In this document: in pieces, positions 12,314 through 23,613 of the stretch
Layout of the letters: each line of letters opens with the position of its first letter
How positions within the stretch are numbered: the stretch's first letter is position 1
DNA from: Exophiala sp. HKRS030
Taxonomy: Eukaryota; Ascomycota; Eurotiomycetes; Chaetothyriales; Herpotrichiellaceae
Assembly (NCBI GenBank): GCA_023897205.1
Contig: JAHWDD010000002.1
Span: 1,054,001-1,118,000 of the forward strand
Length of the DNA: 64,000 nucleotides
Direction of reading: 5' to 3'
The notes under the pieces: generated by a model
The model's input: the letters and a program-made list of their open reading frames with translations, nothing else
Database searches by the model: none
What the model was told of the DNA's origin: nothing
Made by a program: the position numbers and the translations under genes

Positions 12314-12862
12314 CTACAGTTCAGCCTTGTCGCCATACATCAGCAAGCTGTGGAAACATCTCTCAATCAACAGTACCATATGTTGCAAGCTTGACCCGCA
12401 ACAAAGCGATCACATCCAGGTTGAAGCAAAGAAACAATAGAGACGAGAGTAGAGTAAACAGAATCTCAAAGGCTTCAAGTGGGAGGAATACATGCCCTTT
12501 GCAAGCCACTTTGCCATGAGCATAATGCCTCGTCCAGCTGTCTCTCATGGTTAGGTCTGAATGTTCAAAGATCAGCTCGTGCGTTCCATCATTAGCCTGT
12601 CGAAGCAGGGAACCGTTTGAATCCAATAAAGATCTCATCCTGGGAAATGGGTTGCCTATTGGAGCAGAAGTCTAGACATGTATGAAGTTCACCCACGCGC
12701 CCAAACGCCTGCCAATTCAATTCGAGACAAGTGTGCAGAAATACGAAATTTCCACTCAATGCCCTTGCTCTGCATAAGCCACCCTTCCTCAGCATCAACC
12801 GCTAAAAAAACATCTTGCATCAGTCGCCAACTTCTTGTTTGCGAGAAAAGCTGCGAAAGAAC
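12314..12862. other. gap between YPT1 3' end and the Ser/Thr-rich gene
   Basis: It may contain the first exon of the Ser/Thr-rich gene (a hydrophobic frame ending at 12377) and the YPT1 3' UTR. Nothing else is recognisable. Confidence 0.4.
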
Positions 12863-13814
12863 TTAGCAGCAACCACCAGCCGAGCCAGACTGAACACCTT
12901 GGCCCTGACTGACTTGGACCGTGGGTTTGTCCTTGGCAGTATGGGTTCCCATGCGTTCCTTGATCTGGCGAGCCATGGTCAAGAACGCTTGTTCGACATT
13001 GGAAGCGTTCTTGGCCGAGGTCTCAAGGAACGGGATGCCCAGGCTGTCTGCGAATTCCTGATTTCCTGTAAGCAAATGGGTATGTCATCCACGGGTCAAA
13101 CTGAGCCAACCTTTGCCATTGTGTAATCCACAACCTTCTTGTCCGCCATATCGCTCTTGTTGCCTACGAGCAACTTGTTGACGCCCTCAGTAGCGTACCG
13201 ATCGATTTCTTGCAGCCATTGCTTTACGTTGTTAAACGAATCCATGTCAGTCACGTCGTAGACCACGCAGATACCGTGGGCGCCACGGTAGTACGATGAG
13301 GTGATCGTTCGGAATCGCTCTTGGCCGGCGGTATCCCACTGGAGGCAAGTCAGTAATGCGGTAGTAATTCTGATGAGCACAAGCGTACAATCTGGAGCTT
13401 GACAGTCTTTCCATCGAGTTCAATTGTTCGGATTTTCTGTATCTACGTCAGTCCTGCCGTGCCGAAGCGCAGGTCGCCACAGGCTGCAGCCTGCGATCGT
13501 GATCAACGTACGAAATCAACCCCAATAGTCGAGATGTAGGATTCAGTGTATGTGTCATCGGCGAATCGCAATAGCAAGCATGACTTTCCCACACCGGAGT
13601 CTCCGATGAGGAGGAGCTTGAAGAGGTAATCGTATCTGGTCAAGACGTGTCAACATCCGCAGTTTCAGGCACTCTTCTGATCTGTATGGAGGGAACTATC
13701 GATGGAGGGGGACAAAGACTCTATTCATGGTCAGTACAATGCGACTGCGCTCTCAAGACGTTGGTCCGGCCATGATTGGCGGTATCCAACACCGACTCAC
13801 CACTCCGGATTCAT
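12863..13814 (-). CDS. YPT1: Rab1-type small GTPase Ypt1
   Basis: Five exons (13804-13814, 13512-13635, 13389-13436, 13111-13338, 12863-13057) give 201 residues, the usual length. The sequence is nearly invariant Ypt1: [21 protein letters not shown]-loop GDSGVGKS, switch [25 protein letters not shown] and ETSAKN nucleotide-binding motifs, and C-terminal GGCC for double geranylgeranylation. Ypt1 controls ER-to-Golgi tethering and autophagosome initiation. Exon 1 is only 11 nt (ATGAATCCGGA). The codon for Glu4 is completed across the intron, which fixes the donor as GTGGTG; the better-looking GTGAGT three bases downstream would read into TGA. The donor of intron 4 is also weak (GTTGGC). Identity is very secure. 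Confidence 0.97.
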
Positions 13815-14264
13815 TCTGACGTGTGTGGACGATTGGGTTGACGAGGTTGATTCGATGCGGGTCAGCGATGGATAGGTGCGATCTGGGGCCGAGGCAGTCA
13901 AGGATCAAGATGAAATGCAGAAAGAAGGAAAAGACAAGAAGTCAAAGTGAGAGATCGAGTCAATTATAATGGATGGCAAAGGAGGGTGTCCCTGGACTGG
14001 CGTTTACAGCAGGCCAGGTTGGAAGTTCCAAGGCGCTGAAGATTGGCCGTCAGCTGCGGTCACGTGAACCAAGTGGAGGAGGCCTCGTTTGGCAGCATGA
14101 CCATTGAATCATTCATCAATCAGGCTGCACCTGCAAGCCACACCACACTACAGCAGGCTACGAGTACTTGACAAACGGCCAGCTGATTACTTATGATGGA
14201 AGTCGTGATATCTATCTGCTGCTGATCCCCTGTCACCTGTGCATGCCCGTTCCAATGCCTCTTC
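13815..14264. other. YPT1 upstream region
   Basis: About 450 bp between the YPT1 start and the stop of the aminopeptidase gene, both on the minus strand. It should contain the YPT1 promoter and 5' UTR. No gene is seen. Confidence 0.5.
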
Positions 14265-17200
14265 TCATGCATAGCCGTGAGCTTTCAGCCATTCAAGCAA
14301 CTGTGCCTCATCCCGCTTCTTATAGTTCGCGTTGCTGGTAATGGAGTCAGAAACAATTACAAGACTGCGATTGAATGATCCAGTCTCTTTGTCCGCGAAG
14401 AACTTGGCAATGTCGTCCCGAATGGCTGTATCTGAGAATTTTGGCAATCCTGTCTTGATCCACCGATCAATCACTATTCCCGTCGTTCCCAGTTTCTTCT
14501 GCACCCGCTCCCAGCTCTTCTTGGTGAACTCCCAGGCCACTGTTCGCGTCTCATTGTTGTTAGAAACGGCGGAAATGCCTCCATGCGCATCTTGAGGTGG
14601 AACATTGTCAGATATGGCGAACTCGAGTAAGTCCCAAGCAAGATCTGGGTTCTTCGATCGGCCGAGTGCTTGGATGCAGATTTCTCTGCCATCCACGCTT
14701 GTCGTCTTCTTAAATTCAGCCTTCAAAGCATCGTACTCTTCTTGACCGCCATTTGCAACAGCAAGATTGAAAACAACGCTGCGTAAGTTCTGGTGAACTG
14801 CCTTCTCATCCCCAGCCTTCCAAGCTGCGAATTTCTTCTTGCCTTCCGCAATGATTCCTTGGTGTCCGGCACCAGCAGCCATGCCGAGCAGAAGTTTCCG
14901 AGATTGGCCGGTCAACCAATCCTCATCATCGGGATATGTCCACCCAATAGCTTCTGCAGCTGGGGAAACCAATGTTAGGGAGAACTTTTTCAGCGCAGCT
15001 GAAATCTCCTTGTCGGTGGCGAACACAGATCGGACTTTGGAGAGGGAGCTTGCAATTTGCTGCCATACGGTGAAGCTCTTCTCGTGCTTGAACCCTTCCA
15101 ATAACGAGAGCAGAGCCGATGTCGTGCCTGTTCCGGCAATGGCAAGAGCTGTGGCATCTCCCATAAGACCGATCTTGTCTTCGACAGATAAGCGGTCCTG
15201 AGACTGGCCGAGCTTCACCAGGCGTTGCGGTGGATAGTTAGTTCGATAGAAACCGCTTTGGTCGGCGTTGATTTTGTAGAAGGCATCGTCAACGCCACGA
15301 ACAGTGTCTTCTTTCTGGGTCAAGGCACTGTGCACAACCTTGGCCGGCGTTCCTGTTTTGAGGCCGACCGGAACCCACCATGTAGTATCATCCTCTTCCG
15401 TTTTGGCATCGCCTGTGGACAGAAATCTTGACTGGCGGATGCCAATCTGGCCAGGCTCTTCAGCAATAGTGACCACGGGGAAGCCGATCTTGCGGATCCA
15501 AGGGTCCATGAATGCTTGGATGTCTTGTCCCGAAGCCGCGCTGAGCGCTGCCCAGAGATCGTTGGTTCTGGCATTACCGTAGGCATGAATCTTAAGATAA
15601 TCACCGACCCCCTTGAGAAATACATCCTGTCCTAGGTGATTGCTCAACATCCTGATCACAGAGCTTCCTTTGAGATAAGAGATATGATCAAAAATCTGAT
15701 CAACTTCGAGCGCGTTACGAACGGGGACTTCGATCGGGTGGGATGCGCGCAAAGAGTCGAGTTCTAGAGCTGTTTGTACAGCTTCAGCCTGTATTCATGT
15801 CAACAAAAGGACCGAAAGTTACCTTTAGACATTCTACGCACCACAAACTGACTCCAAACGTCCCACTCCGGGTGTAGATGATCAACCGCGAGCCAGCCCA
15901 CCCAGGTGGCAAAGCCTTCATTGAGCCACAGCTCATTCCACCAGTCCATTGTTACGAGGTTACCAAACCACTGGTGGGCCAGTTCGTGAGCAACCACGTA
16001 TGCAACTCGGTTTTTGAATCGAGCGTCCGATTTCTCCTCATCGAAAAGAACTGCAGTAGTTCGATACGTCACCAAACCCCAATTCTCCATGGCTCCCATA
16101 GCGAATTCATGTACAGCCAGGAGATCAGATTTAGGAAGGGGATATTCGATGCCGAAAACGTCCGAGAAGTAATCCAAGGTCTTGTGAGCATGCTCTAGCG
16201 CAAAACGGCCTTGCTCCTTCAAACCACGAGTTGTGTAAACTCGGACAGGAATATTCTTGCCGTTGTATTTGCGTGCAGTGAAATCCTCTACGTATTCGAA
16301 ATCACCGAAGGCCCAAGCAGCAAGATACGTGCTCATGGCGGGCGTCTTTTCAAACGAGACTTTCTTGAGCCCATCTTTGCTGCCTTTCGTCACAGCCTTT
16401 TCAGGCATATTGCTGATAGCGGTAAGTTCTTCGGGAATCTCAATCTCGAACTCGAATGACGCCTTCAGATTTGGTTCATCGAAACATGGGAATGCCTGTC
16501 GCGCATCACAGGCTTCAAACTGCGTGCTAAACATATAGTGAAACTCGCCGTCCGTGGGTGTGCTTGAGCTGGGGGTCGTCACAGGCTTGTACTTCGAACG
16601 ATAGAAACCTGCCATCTTGCTATTCATGGTCCCTCGATACTTGATAGCGATGACAGCATCTCCAGAAGGGATATCCCCGGAGAGCTTGATGATGGCTCTC
16701 TCGTTAGTCTTGTCATACGACACATCTGCCATTGACGACACAATTGCTGTACAAATTTAGTGTACGTCCCTCCTGTGCAGTCTGATCAACATACCTTTGC
16801 CATCTTGACCTAGTACTTCGGCACCCTTTATTTCCAGCTCTTTGACATTGACAACAACCTCTTTTGTAGCCTGTTTGACCTTGGAAGTGATTTTCACGAG
16901 ACCGTCGTAGGACCAGCTCCCGCCGAATTCGAGGTTGGAAAGAGACAGGTCATAGTTCACAGGTTTGATAGTATCAGGTAAGATATCTCGGTCTGTAGGT
17001 GGTGCCATGACTCCTCGAGCTTCAGCCGAGCAAAAGCGTACCTGCAATAGTGTTTGCTGGGGAGATCGTAGTGGACGAGTATTGTTCGACACTCGTGAGA
17101 GGATCGAAAACGAGCGGAAGGACTGAGTGCGGTTGAAAATAGGGCCAGCCTTTGTGGTAGAAGAGAACAATAGGAACGCCGTGAGTCTAAGCTCCAGCAT
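14265..17200 (-). CDS. APE2: M1-family zinc aminopeptidase (Ape2/Aap1 type)
   Basis: Three exons (16795-17200, 15842-16746, 14265-15788) join to 944 residues. The catalytic core is complete: the substrate-binding motif GAMENWG (about residue 350), the zinc motif HELAHQWFGN (about 387) and the third zinc ligand in NELWLNEGFATWVG. The C-terminal ERAP1-like domain follows. The enzyme removes neutral and basic N-terminal residues from peptides. Met1 (17200) adds about 64 residues rich in Arg, Ser and Phe, resembling a mitochondrial presequence; a second in-frame Met at 17008 (MAPPTDRDILPDTIKPVNYD) would start the standard cytosolic form. Both may be used, as inferred for some yeast relatives. The donor after WSQFV is GTGCGT; the join to AEAVQTALELDSLRASHP matches the family. 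Confidence 0.95.
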
Positions 17201-17629
17201 TCAAATACCTCTGCAGTTGTCCCGCAGGTAACCTCGATCTCGTAATGCCGCACGGCCAGTTGCTGCCTGAGACGCAGCAGACCCAGTGCAATGAGAGAAT
17301 GAGGAAGGTGCCTTTTCGAACTCGGACTGGTGCAAATGTAACCTGCGCAAAGGAACTGGCTGCGGAGTGTGAGAGGGATGGGTACGAGAGTACTCCGTAC
17401 TGTGCCCGCTATCGTGGTACCACTACAGCACTCGTATTCGTACAGTAGCCGCCCGCTTATCGACGGCGAGGGGAAAAAAGGCTTCGTCATGTTTGGCCGT
17501 CTGAAGTTTGGTACCTCGACTAAACTAATTTAGTACATGTAACCTGCGTCTCCAAACCCGCGCTCTCTCCATATCTGCGATCAATTGATTCCTCGTCCTT
17601 CTTTGTCCCTGCTACCTTCCTCCCATGTG
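17201..17629. other. divergent promoter region APE2 / SSL1
   Basis: 429 bp between two divergent starts, with one nonamer copy (TACTCCGTA, 17391-17399). No gene is seen. Confidence 0.5.
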
Positions 17630-19078
17630 ATGCCGGCGTCAGGGGACGAGTTTATCGTGGACGATGACGATGACCTGCCTCGTGCCCCGGGCCGCTCCCA
17701 GGCTCGAAGGGCCACCGACCGTGACAGTGGTCAAAATTTCGAGGTGACCCGGACTTGGGATCTGTTGACTGAAGGCGCTGATGGCACGATCACCGGTGCT
17801 GTTGAAGGTCTACTCGAGGCAGGAAAGAGGAAGAGGTAGGACTGCAATCGAAAGCACGACGACTTCAAACAGTAGAGTGGTTACTGATACATGGTTGGAC
17901 ACAGGCTCCTCAAGGATACCACACCTCTTCAGCGTGGCATAATTCGACATGTCATTCTCATCTTGGACATGTCGTTATCTATGAACGAAAAGGACCTGCG
18001 GCCGACTCGGTTCATGCTCACCCTCCTCTATACCGAGACCTTCATTCGAGAATTTTTCGAACAAAATCCTATATCTCAGCTAGGTATAGTGGGAACGCGC
18101 GATGGCGTGGCAATTCGCATCAGCGATATGTCTGGAAATCCCAACGCACATCTCGCTGCTATTCAAAAAATCCGCAAGGAGGAACCGAAAGGAAATCCAT
18201 CGTTAGAAAATGCCCTCGAAATGGCTCGGGCTGCGTTGTTTCATGCTCCCAGTCATGGTACGCGTGAGATTCTGCTCATCTTTGGTGCTCTTCATACGTC
18301 GGATCCGGGAGACATCCATCGCACAATCGACAGTCTTGTGGCAGACAAGATCCGAGCGACAGTAATTGGCCTAGCAGCCCAAGTCGCTATCTGTGCAGAA
18401 TTGGTCTCAAAAACCAACCAGGGCAACTTGGGAAATTATGGTGTCGTCCTCCACGAGCAACATTACCGAGAACTATACATGGCGGTCACGACGCCTCCAG
18501 TTACCAGTCAAGCGACCAAATCAGCCAATTCTCTTTTAATGATGGGGTTTCCTTCCCGAACAGTCGAGGATCATCCATCTTTATGCGCCTGTCATACGAG
18601 ACCTTCCAGAGACGGATATCTATGCTCACGTTGCGATGCGAAGGTTTGCAGTCTGCCAAGTGAATGTCCGGTCTGTGGACTGACGCTCATCTTGTCTACT
18701 CACCTGGCTCGAAGTTACCACCATTTGTTTCCACTCGTCAACTGGCTGGAAGTGCCTTGGTCCAAGGCTTATCGGAGTAAGGCGTGCTTTGCCTGCTTGA
18801 AAGCCTTTCCGCCTGTTCCCGCGAGAGACCAGTCGAACTCTACAAATGCTGCTACAACAAGCAGCAGATACGAATGCCCCGTGTGCCGGCGTCATTTCTG
18901 CATTGATTGCGATCTCTTTGCGCATGAAGTGGTGCATAATTGTCCAGGGTGTCAGAGTCTAAGAATGCATACGACTTTGATGGGAGAGACCGAGACTCCG
19001 AACAATGTCAATGGCGCATCACAACAAACAAAAAGTGGTTCTGAGATGACAGGTGGAGATCCAATGAGCATTGACTGA
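17630..19078 (+). CDS. SSL1: TFIIH core subunit Ssl1/p44
   Basis: Two exons, 17630-17835 and 17905-19078, give 459 residues. The intron GTAGGA...ACACAG joins EAGKRKR to LLKDTTPLQRGIIRHVILIL, which is the conserved Ssl1 sequence. The acidic N-terminus (DEFIVDDDDDLPRA) is followed by a vWA-like domain (about 80-260; LDMSLSMNEKDLRPTRF, QLGIVGTRDGVA). Cysteine-rich zinc-binding regions then follow (CHTRPSRDGYLCSRC; CPVCGLTL), ending in the C4C4 RING-like ECPVCRRHFCIDCD...HNCPGC. Ssl1 stimulates the XPD/Rad3 helicase within TFIIH, acting in transcription initiation and nucleotide excision repair. I chose the ATG at 17630; the open frame continues upstream only through a non-ATG codon. Confidence 0.95.
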
Positions 19079-19393
19079 TGAAAAGAGGATGAGTATATGC
19101 AACCTCTGCGTTGAATTTCAAACAAAGTTCTTGCTGGCTTTGAACTACTTTCAGTATCTTCCTACTTCTAAAGATAGGACATGACTATGATCACAATGAG
19201 GATAGTGCGGACCTTAGCGGAGTTATGGACATTTCCCGATTCGAATCGATTGAAATCTTTTCGATATCTAATGTATCTGAGTCCAAATCTCCCCTAGCAC
19301 ATGGCTTTGTACTGCCGGTCGTCAAGAATGCAGCAAGGTACATGGTGACATGGTGCCAACGTTGCACAAATGTTACATCTCTGTATGGATCTA
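19079..19393. other. convergent spacer SSL1 / SDR
   Basis: 315 bp of 3' flanks. I see nothing in it. Confidence 0.5.
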
Positions 19394-20365
19394 TCAGATC
19401 GTCTTCCCACCGTCCACCTTGATATCCTCGCCAACGATAAAGGCAGACTCGTCTGAAGCCAGAAACAGGATCGCATTGGCCACCTCCTCTGGTTCTACCA
19501 GACGACCCATTGGCACGCCACTTGTGAACTTCGCTCTATTCTCAGGCGTATCCGGCACACCTGAGAACTTTTCCCAGAGCCCCGTAGCGGCGATGAGAGG
19601 AGAAACCGAGTTAACGCGGATGCCCATGGGAGCGAACTCTGCCGCGAGCCCTTTTGTTGCCTAGTGACGGGAGAGTCAGCATTCAGAGGGTCTATCACTC
19701 CTTCCAAAAACCACTCACATTCGCAACGGTCCCTTTACTGGCGGCGTACCAGACTAACCCGGGCCTAGGTCTCATAGCACCAATCGAAGCAGTATTGACA
19801 ATTGAACCCCCGCGACCTGCCTTCAACATGGCTGGCACGCACACGTTGATACTCCAAAAGATGCTCTTACAGTTGACGTTCATAGTCATATCATACTCCT
19901 CCTCGGTAACCTCCAGCGTCGGCTTGTACGGATAACTGGTACCTGCGTTGTTGACCAAAATGTCCAATTGCCCGCCAAAGTCTTTCTCTATTCTCTCAAC
20001 CAGCTCGACCCAGGATTGCCGCGATGCGACGTTGGCTTTCTGATACACGACGGAACCATTGTTGGCGGAATTTGCCGATGCTGCAACCTTTTTCGCAGCT
20101 TCCTCGTTCATGTCTGCAATGAGGACCCGCGCTCCTTCGGATGCGAAGAGGAGCACGGTTGCGGCGCCGAAGCCGGATCCGCCACCTTTTTAATCCAAAG
20201 CACAAAACTCGTCAGCCATTGTGGGCAGAGGTCAGGTTTGGCAGAGTTTGTGACAAGGGGAGGGTTGGTACCGCTCATGGAATAGCACTTACCAGTCACG
20301 ATGGCGACCTTTCCAGCCAATCGCCCAGCGCGCGAAGAAGTCGAAGGTGGTGCCATGGCTCCCAT
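19394..20365 (-). CDS. classical short-chain dehydrogenase/reductase
   Basis: Three exons (20293-20365, 19719-20185, 19394-19660) join to 268 residues. The nucleotide-binding motif TGGGSGFG is assembled across intron 1. Later motifs are LIADMN at the end of beta-2, LVNNAGTSYPY, a catalytic Ser in TASIGAMRPRPG and YAASK; the C-terminus is the usual VDGGKTI. An oxidoreductase acting on an alcohol or ketone with NAD(P)(H) is certain; the aspartate after beta-2 suggests NAD. The substrate is unknown. It runs in the same direction as the neighbouring aldehyde dehydrogenase and is the left border of the 19-29 kb metabolic block. Two ATGs lie close together (20365 and nine bases further on); either could start. 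Confidence 0.93.
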
Positions 20366-21032
20366 TCTTTATTGTTGTTGGACTTGCCTGATGAATGTGA
20401 AAAACGAAATGGTTCTGCTCGCGTTCAACACGGGGGCTCAAGGTAGATAGGGTTACGAGGAGGTTTCTTGTTCTTCCACTCCAGGCGTGAGCATGTGCTC
20501 ACTGGTGAGTATTTGAGGAATACTACGAGCACTCCCTGGGGTAGCGGCCATGTGGTTCCGTCCACCAAGGCAATGTGGCGGTTTCGTCTACAACATGTCC
20601 GTCCCCGACTTCTCCAGGAACTTCCCGAGGCTTTTTAGGGGAAGTCCACTTTAGGCATCTACGCCACCTGACAAAATCTACTGTCACTGCTCAACGTGTC
20701 TACCGCCCAAATGGTCAGTGGCGGCAGGCGAGCAGGCAATATGTGTCCAAGATGATGTTGGCTCAACTTCTCAAGCTTTGGAACCTTCAGAGAGAGTGAA
20801 TTGGGGTACCTCGGATCATACTTGGGGCGGGAAGACGTGCCGGAATCCAAAAGCGTTGGCTACGCGTTAGGTATAGCTTCAGGCGATCGAGTATCCGCCC
20901 ACGCGTCTCTGTTGCAATGCTACACTCTCAACATTACGAATCTGTCCTGAGCTCATAACAGTTCAGTGATCACCGAACACTCCACAGAGGAACATAGTCA
21001 TTAAATTCGCTATTTATGAGTTCGAACGTGAT
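20366..21032. other. spacer between SDR and aldehyde dehydrogenase
   Basis: 667 bp with the promoter of the SDR gene and the 3' flank of the ALDH gene. The short frames are not gene-like. Confidence 0.5.
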
Positions 21033-22701
21033 CTAATATTGTCCTTCCAGAGTAAGAGTCCCCGTCTTCGTGATCAAGTATTCGCCAACGGCTACGTCTC
21101 TGCCGGCCTCCTTACCATATCCTGACTCCTTGATACCACCAAACGGACTATCTGCTGAGCCTGAATTACCAGTATTCATCCCAATGATCCCAGCCTCAAG
21201 ATTCTCGAGCAGTCTCCACGTACGATCCACATCCTTTGTGAAAAAGTAGCTCGCGAGCCCAAGAGATGTGTTGTTGGCATAGGTCACCACCTCGTCCTCG
21301 GTGTCGAACTTGTACAAACCGCAAACAGGCCCAAAAGTTTCTTCGCGAGTGAGAAGCATGCCCTGGGTCATGTTCGTGATAACAGAAGGCTCGAAAAAAT
21401 ACCCCCCACCACGATCAGTCACGCGTTGTCCTCCGACGATGACCTTTGCTCCATGCGCGACGGCATCCTTGACTTGATTTTCGATCTTCACCAGGGACTG
21501 GGGTGTCGTTACGGGCCCGATAGTAGTGTCTTCTGCCGCTCCGTGACCGAGTTTGAGCTTCCTCGTGGCTTCTGCCACCATTTCCGAGAACTTGTCGTAT
21601 ACCTCAGCTTGAACGTAGACCCGATTGGCAGTCACGCAGACCTGCCCGGCGTGCTTGAACTTTAGGGCCATGAGGTGAGACAGCGCCTGCTCCAAGTTTG
21701 CGTCGGCAAAGATGATATAAGGGCAGTTACCGCCCAGCTCCAAGGAGACCTTTTTCAGTCCTTCCGCGCAGTGTTTCGTGATGAGTTTCCCGACACGCGT
21801 CGACCCGGTGAGCGTGACCTTGCTGACGAGGGGGTGTTTACAGAGTGCCTCGCAGACCGACGGCGTATTCTCGAGACTCACCGGAAGCACATTGAAGACT
21901 CCAGCGGCGAACCCTGCTTGCTGTGCCAGATAGGCCAAGGCTAGGGTTGTAAACGGCGTTTCGGGCGAGGGCTTTACGACGATGGTACAGCCCGCGGCCA
22001 GGGCGGCCGCCACTTTGCGCAAGGCCGTGGCGATAGGGAAATTCCAGGGAGCGAGTCCCACCACCACACCGATAGGCTGTTTGACGGTAAACACCCGTCT
22101 GTTGGGTGTGGCAGCCACATGGACGGTCCCAGAAATGCGTTCAGCCTCTCCAGCAAACCAACGGGTGAATGAGGTGGCGTAGTCAATCTCCCCACAGGCT
22201 TCTGCAAACGGCTTTCCAGTTTCGTAGATGAGCATGCGAGCAAGGTCCTCGCGATTCTCACGGATCAGCGCATCAAACTTGGCCAGGAGCTGGGACCGTA
22301 TCATCGGATTGAGCTTCTTGTACGATTGGAAGGCGGCGTGGGAAGATTTCACAGCCCGGTCGACGTCTCCCGTGGTGTTGTTGACGCAATGAGCCCATAT
22401 CTCCCCCGTCCCAGGATCTTATAAAACAAAAGAGCTGGTCAGCTTCTTCTGGGTGATTATACCTCACAGTGTGAACACGGGAAAAAGTGAGCAACAATAC
22501 CTGCAACACTGAACCAATCGCCTGACATGGATTCTATCCATTCGCCATGTACGTGGCTCTTTTTGTGGAAGAGGTTTTCATTCTTGAGCTACAAGCATAG
22601 TATCACTATCAGCATGGCAGTAATAGGCAGTGAAAACGGTGCTGTTGTACACGTACCTTGAATGGCAAGCCTTCGCGGCTCTCCTGTCCCATACTACCCA
22701 T
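21033..22701 (-). CDS. aldehyde dehydrogenase, succinate-semialdehyde dehydrogenase-like
   Basis: Three exons (22657-22701, 22501-22588, 21033-22417) join to 505 residues starting MGSMGQESREGLPFK. The small first exons restore the family N-terminus: HGEWIESMSGDWFSV, then ADPGTGEIW. All ALDH motifs are present: APWNFP (Asn about 170), the general base in LELGGN (Glu about 271), the nucleophile in GQVCVTANR (Cys about 305), EETFGPV and SPFGGIKESGYG. It oxidises an aldehyde to an acid with NAD(P)+. The SSADH (GabD/Uga2) subgroup fits best by the KHAGQVC region, but the real substrate could be another semialdehyde made by neighbouring enzymes. There is no targeting peptide. It is divergent from the FAD monooxygenase with a 0.9 kb shared upstream region. 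Confidence 0.94.
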
Positions 22702-23613
22702 AGCTGGCAATCGGGGATATCTCACACACGTCTGGCGTTACTGACCTATGACCATGTATTGAGGTCGATGTCAATAGTGAACGAGCATAGCATAGTAGCA
22801 GCGACTCGATGGCCTTTTTGGAGGCTGTCTGCACACCACTTGGAGCAACTAACTGCCCTACTCTTTCTTGTTATTACCACTTGTAGACGATCCCCCCACT
22901 TACAGAGAGTGATCAAACCCACCGAGGGGAGTCACATGCCACTGGAAGAAAGCTAAAGCTATTAACAGCATGCTCTTCTCCATAATGGCTTCACGTCTGG
23001 GGGTAAACCTCATTGCATACTGTACACGGAAGCGAGGTGCATCACCCGCCTACATTCGTGAAAAACTCTACTGTTGGAGCACGATCAGGTCGTCTCCAAT
23101 TTGCGTGAACCCAAAGAAGATGGCAAAACTTCTGGTGCCTCGTATACACACTGATCAGTGGAGTAAAGGAGACTGTCCATGCACATCCACCACATGGCTC
23201 TCTTCAACTAGGTATTCAAGCTCCCCGTGGGGCAATGCCGCACCTCGGCGATACCCCAGATGCCCTGCATTGTTCTGTTCCGGGCGATCAGCCTTACCGT
23301 ATTGGTATGGCCTCCACATGGGTTGAAGAACTACAGTACAGCCTGTTCCCCTCCAGCGAGTCCCGTGTCCAATTTTGGGGTCTCCTGACAGTGGATTGAC
23401 GATGGAGTCTCGAGCCGAGTCAAAATGATGGACACAAGTTTACTGCGGAAGTACTGTGCTCCAATTTGTCTGGTTACCAAGATCAGCCCCCCCAAACAAA
23501 AGGGGGCGTCCGACTAGAGATTCGCTCTCGATGCCTGTGAAGTGCGTCCACCAACAAAGGCAGAGCTTCCACGAGTCTCTTCCCAAGTCAACGATAAGGC
23601 CTCGCACGATACA
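22702..23613. other. divergent promoter region ALDH / FAD monooxygenase
   Basis: 912 bp between two divergent starts, a natural place for joint control of the metabolic block. Open frames of up to about 118 codons on the plus strand have no family resemblance. No clear operator is seen. Confidence 0.5.

Noticed and set aside
17040..17072. Possible extra intron (GTACGC...GAG) in the aminopeptidase leader
   Set aside because: It would be only about 31 nt, too short for a fungal spliceosomal intron, and the frame is open without it.
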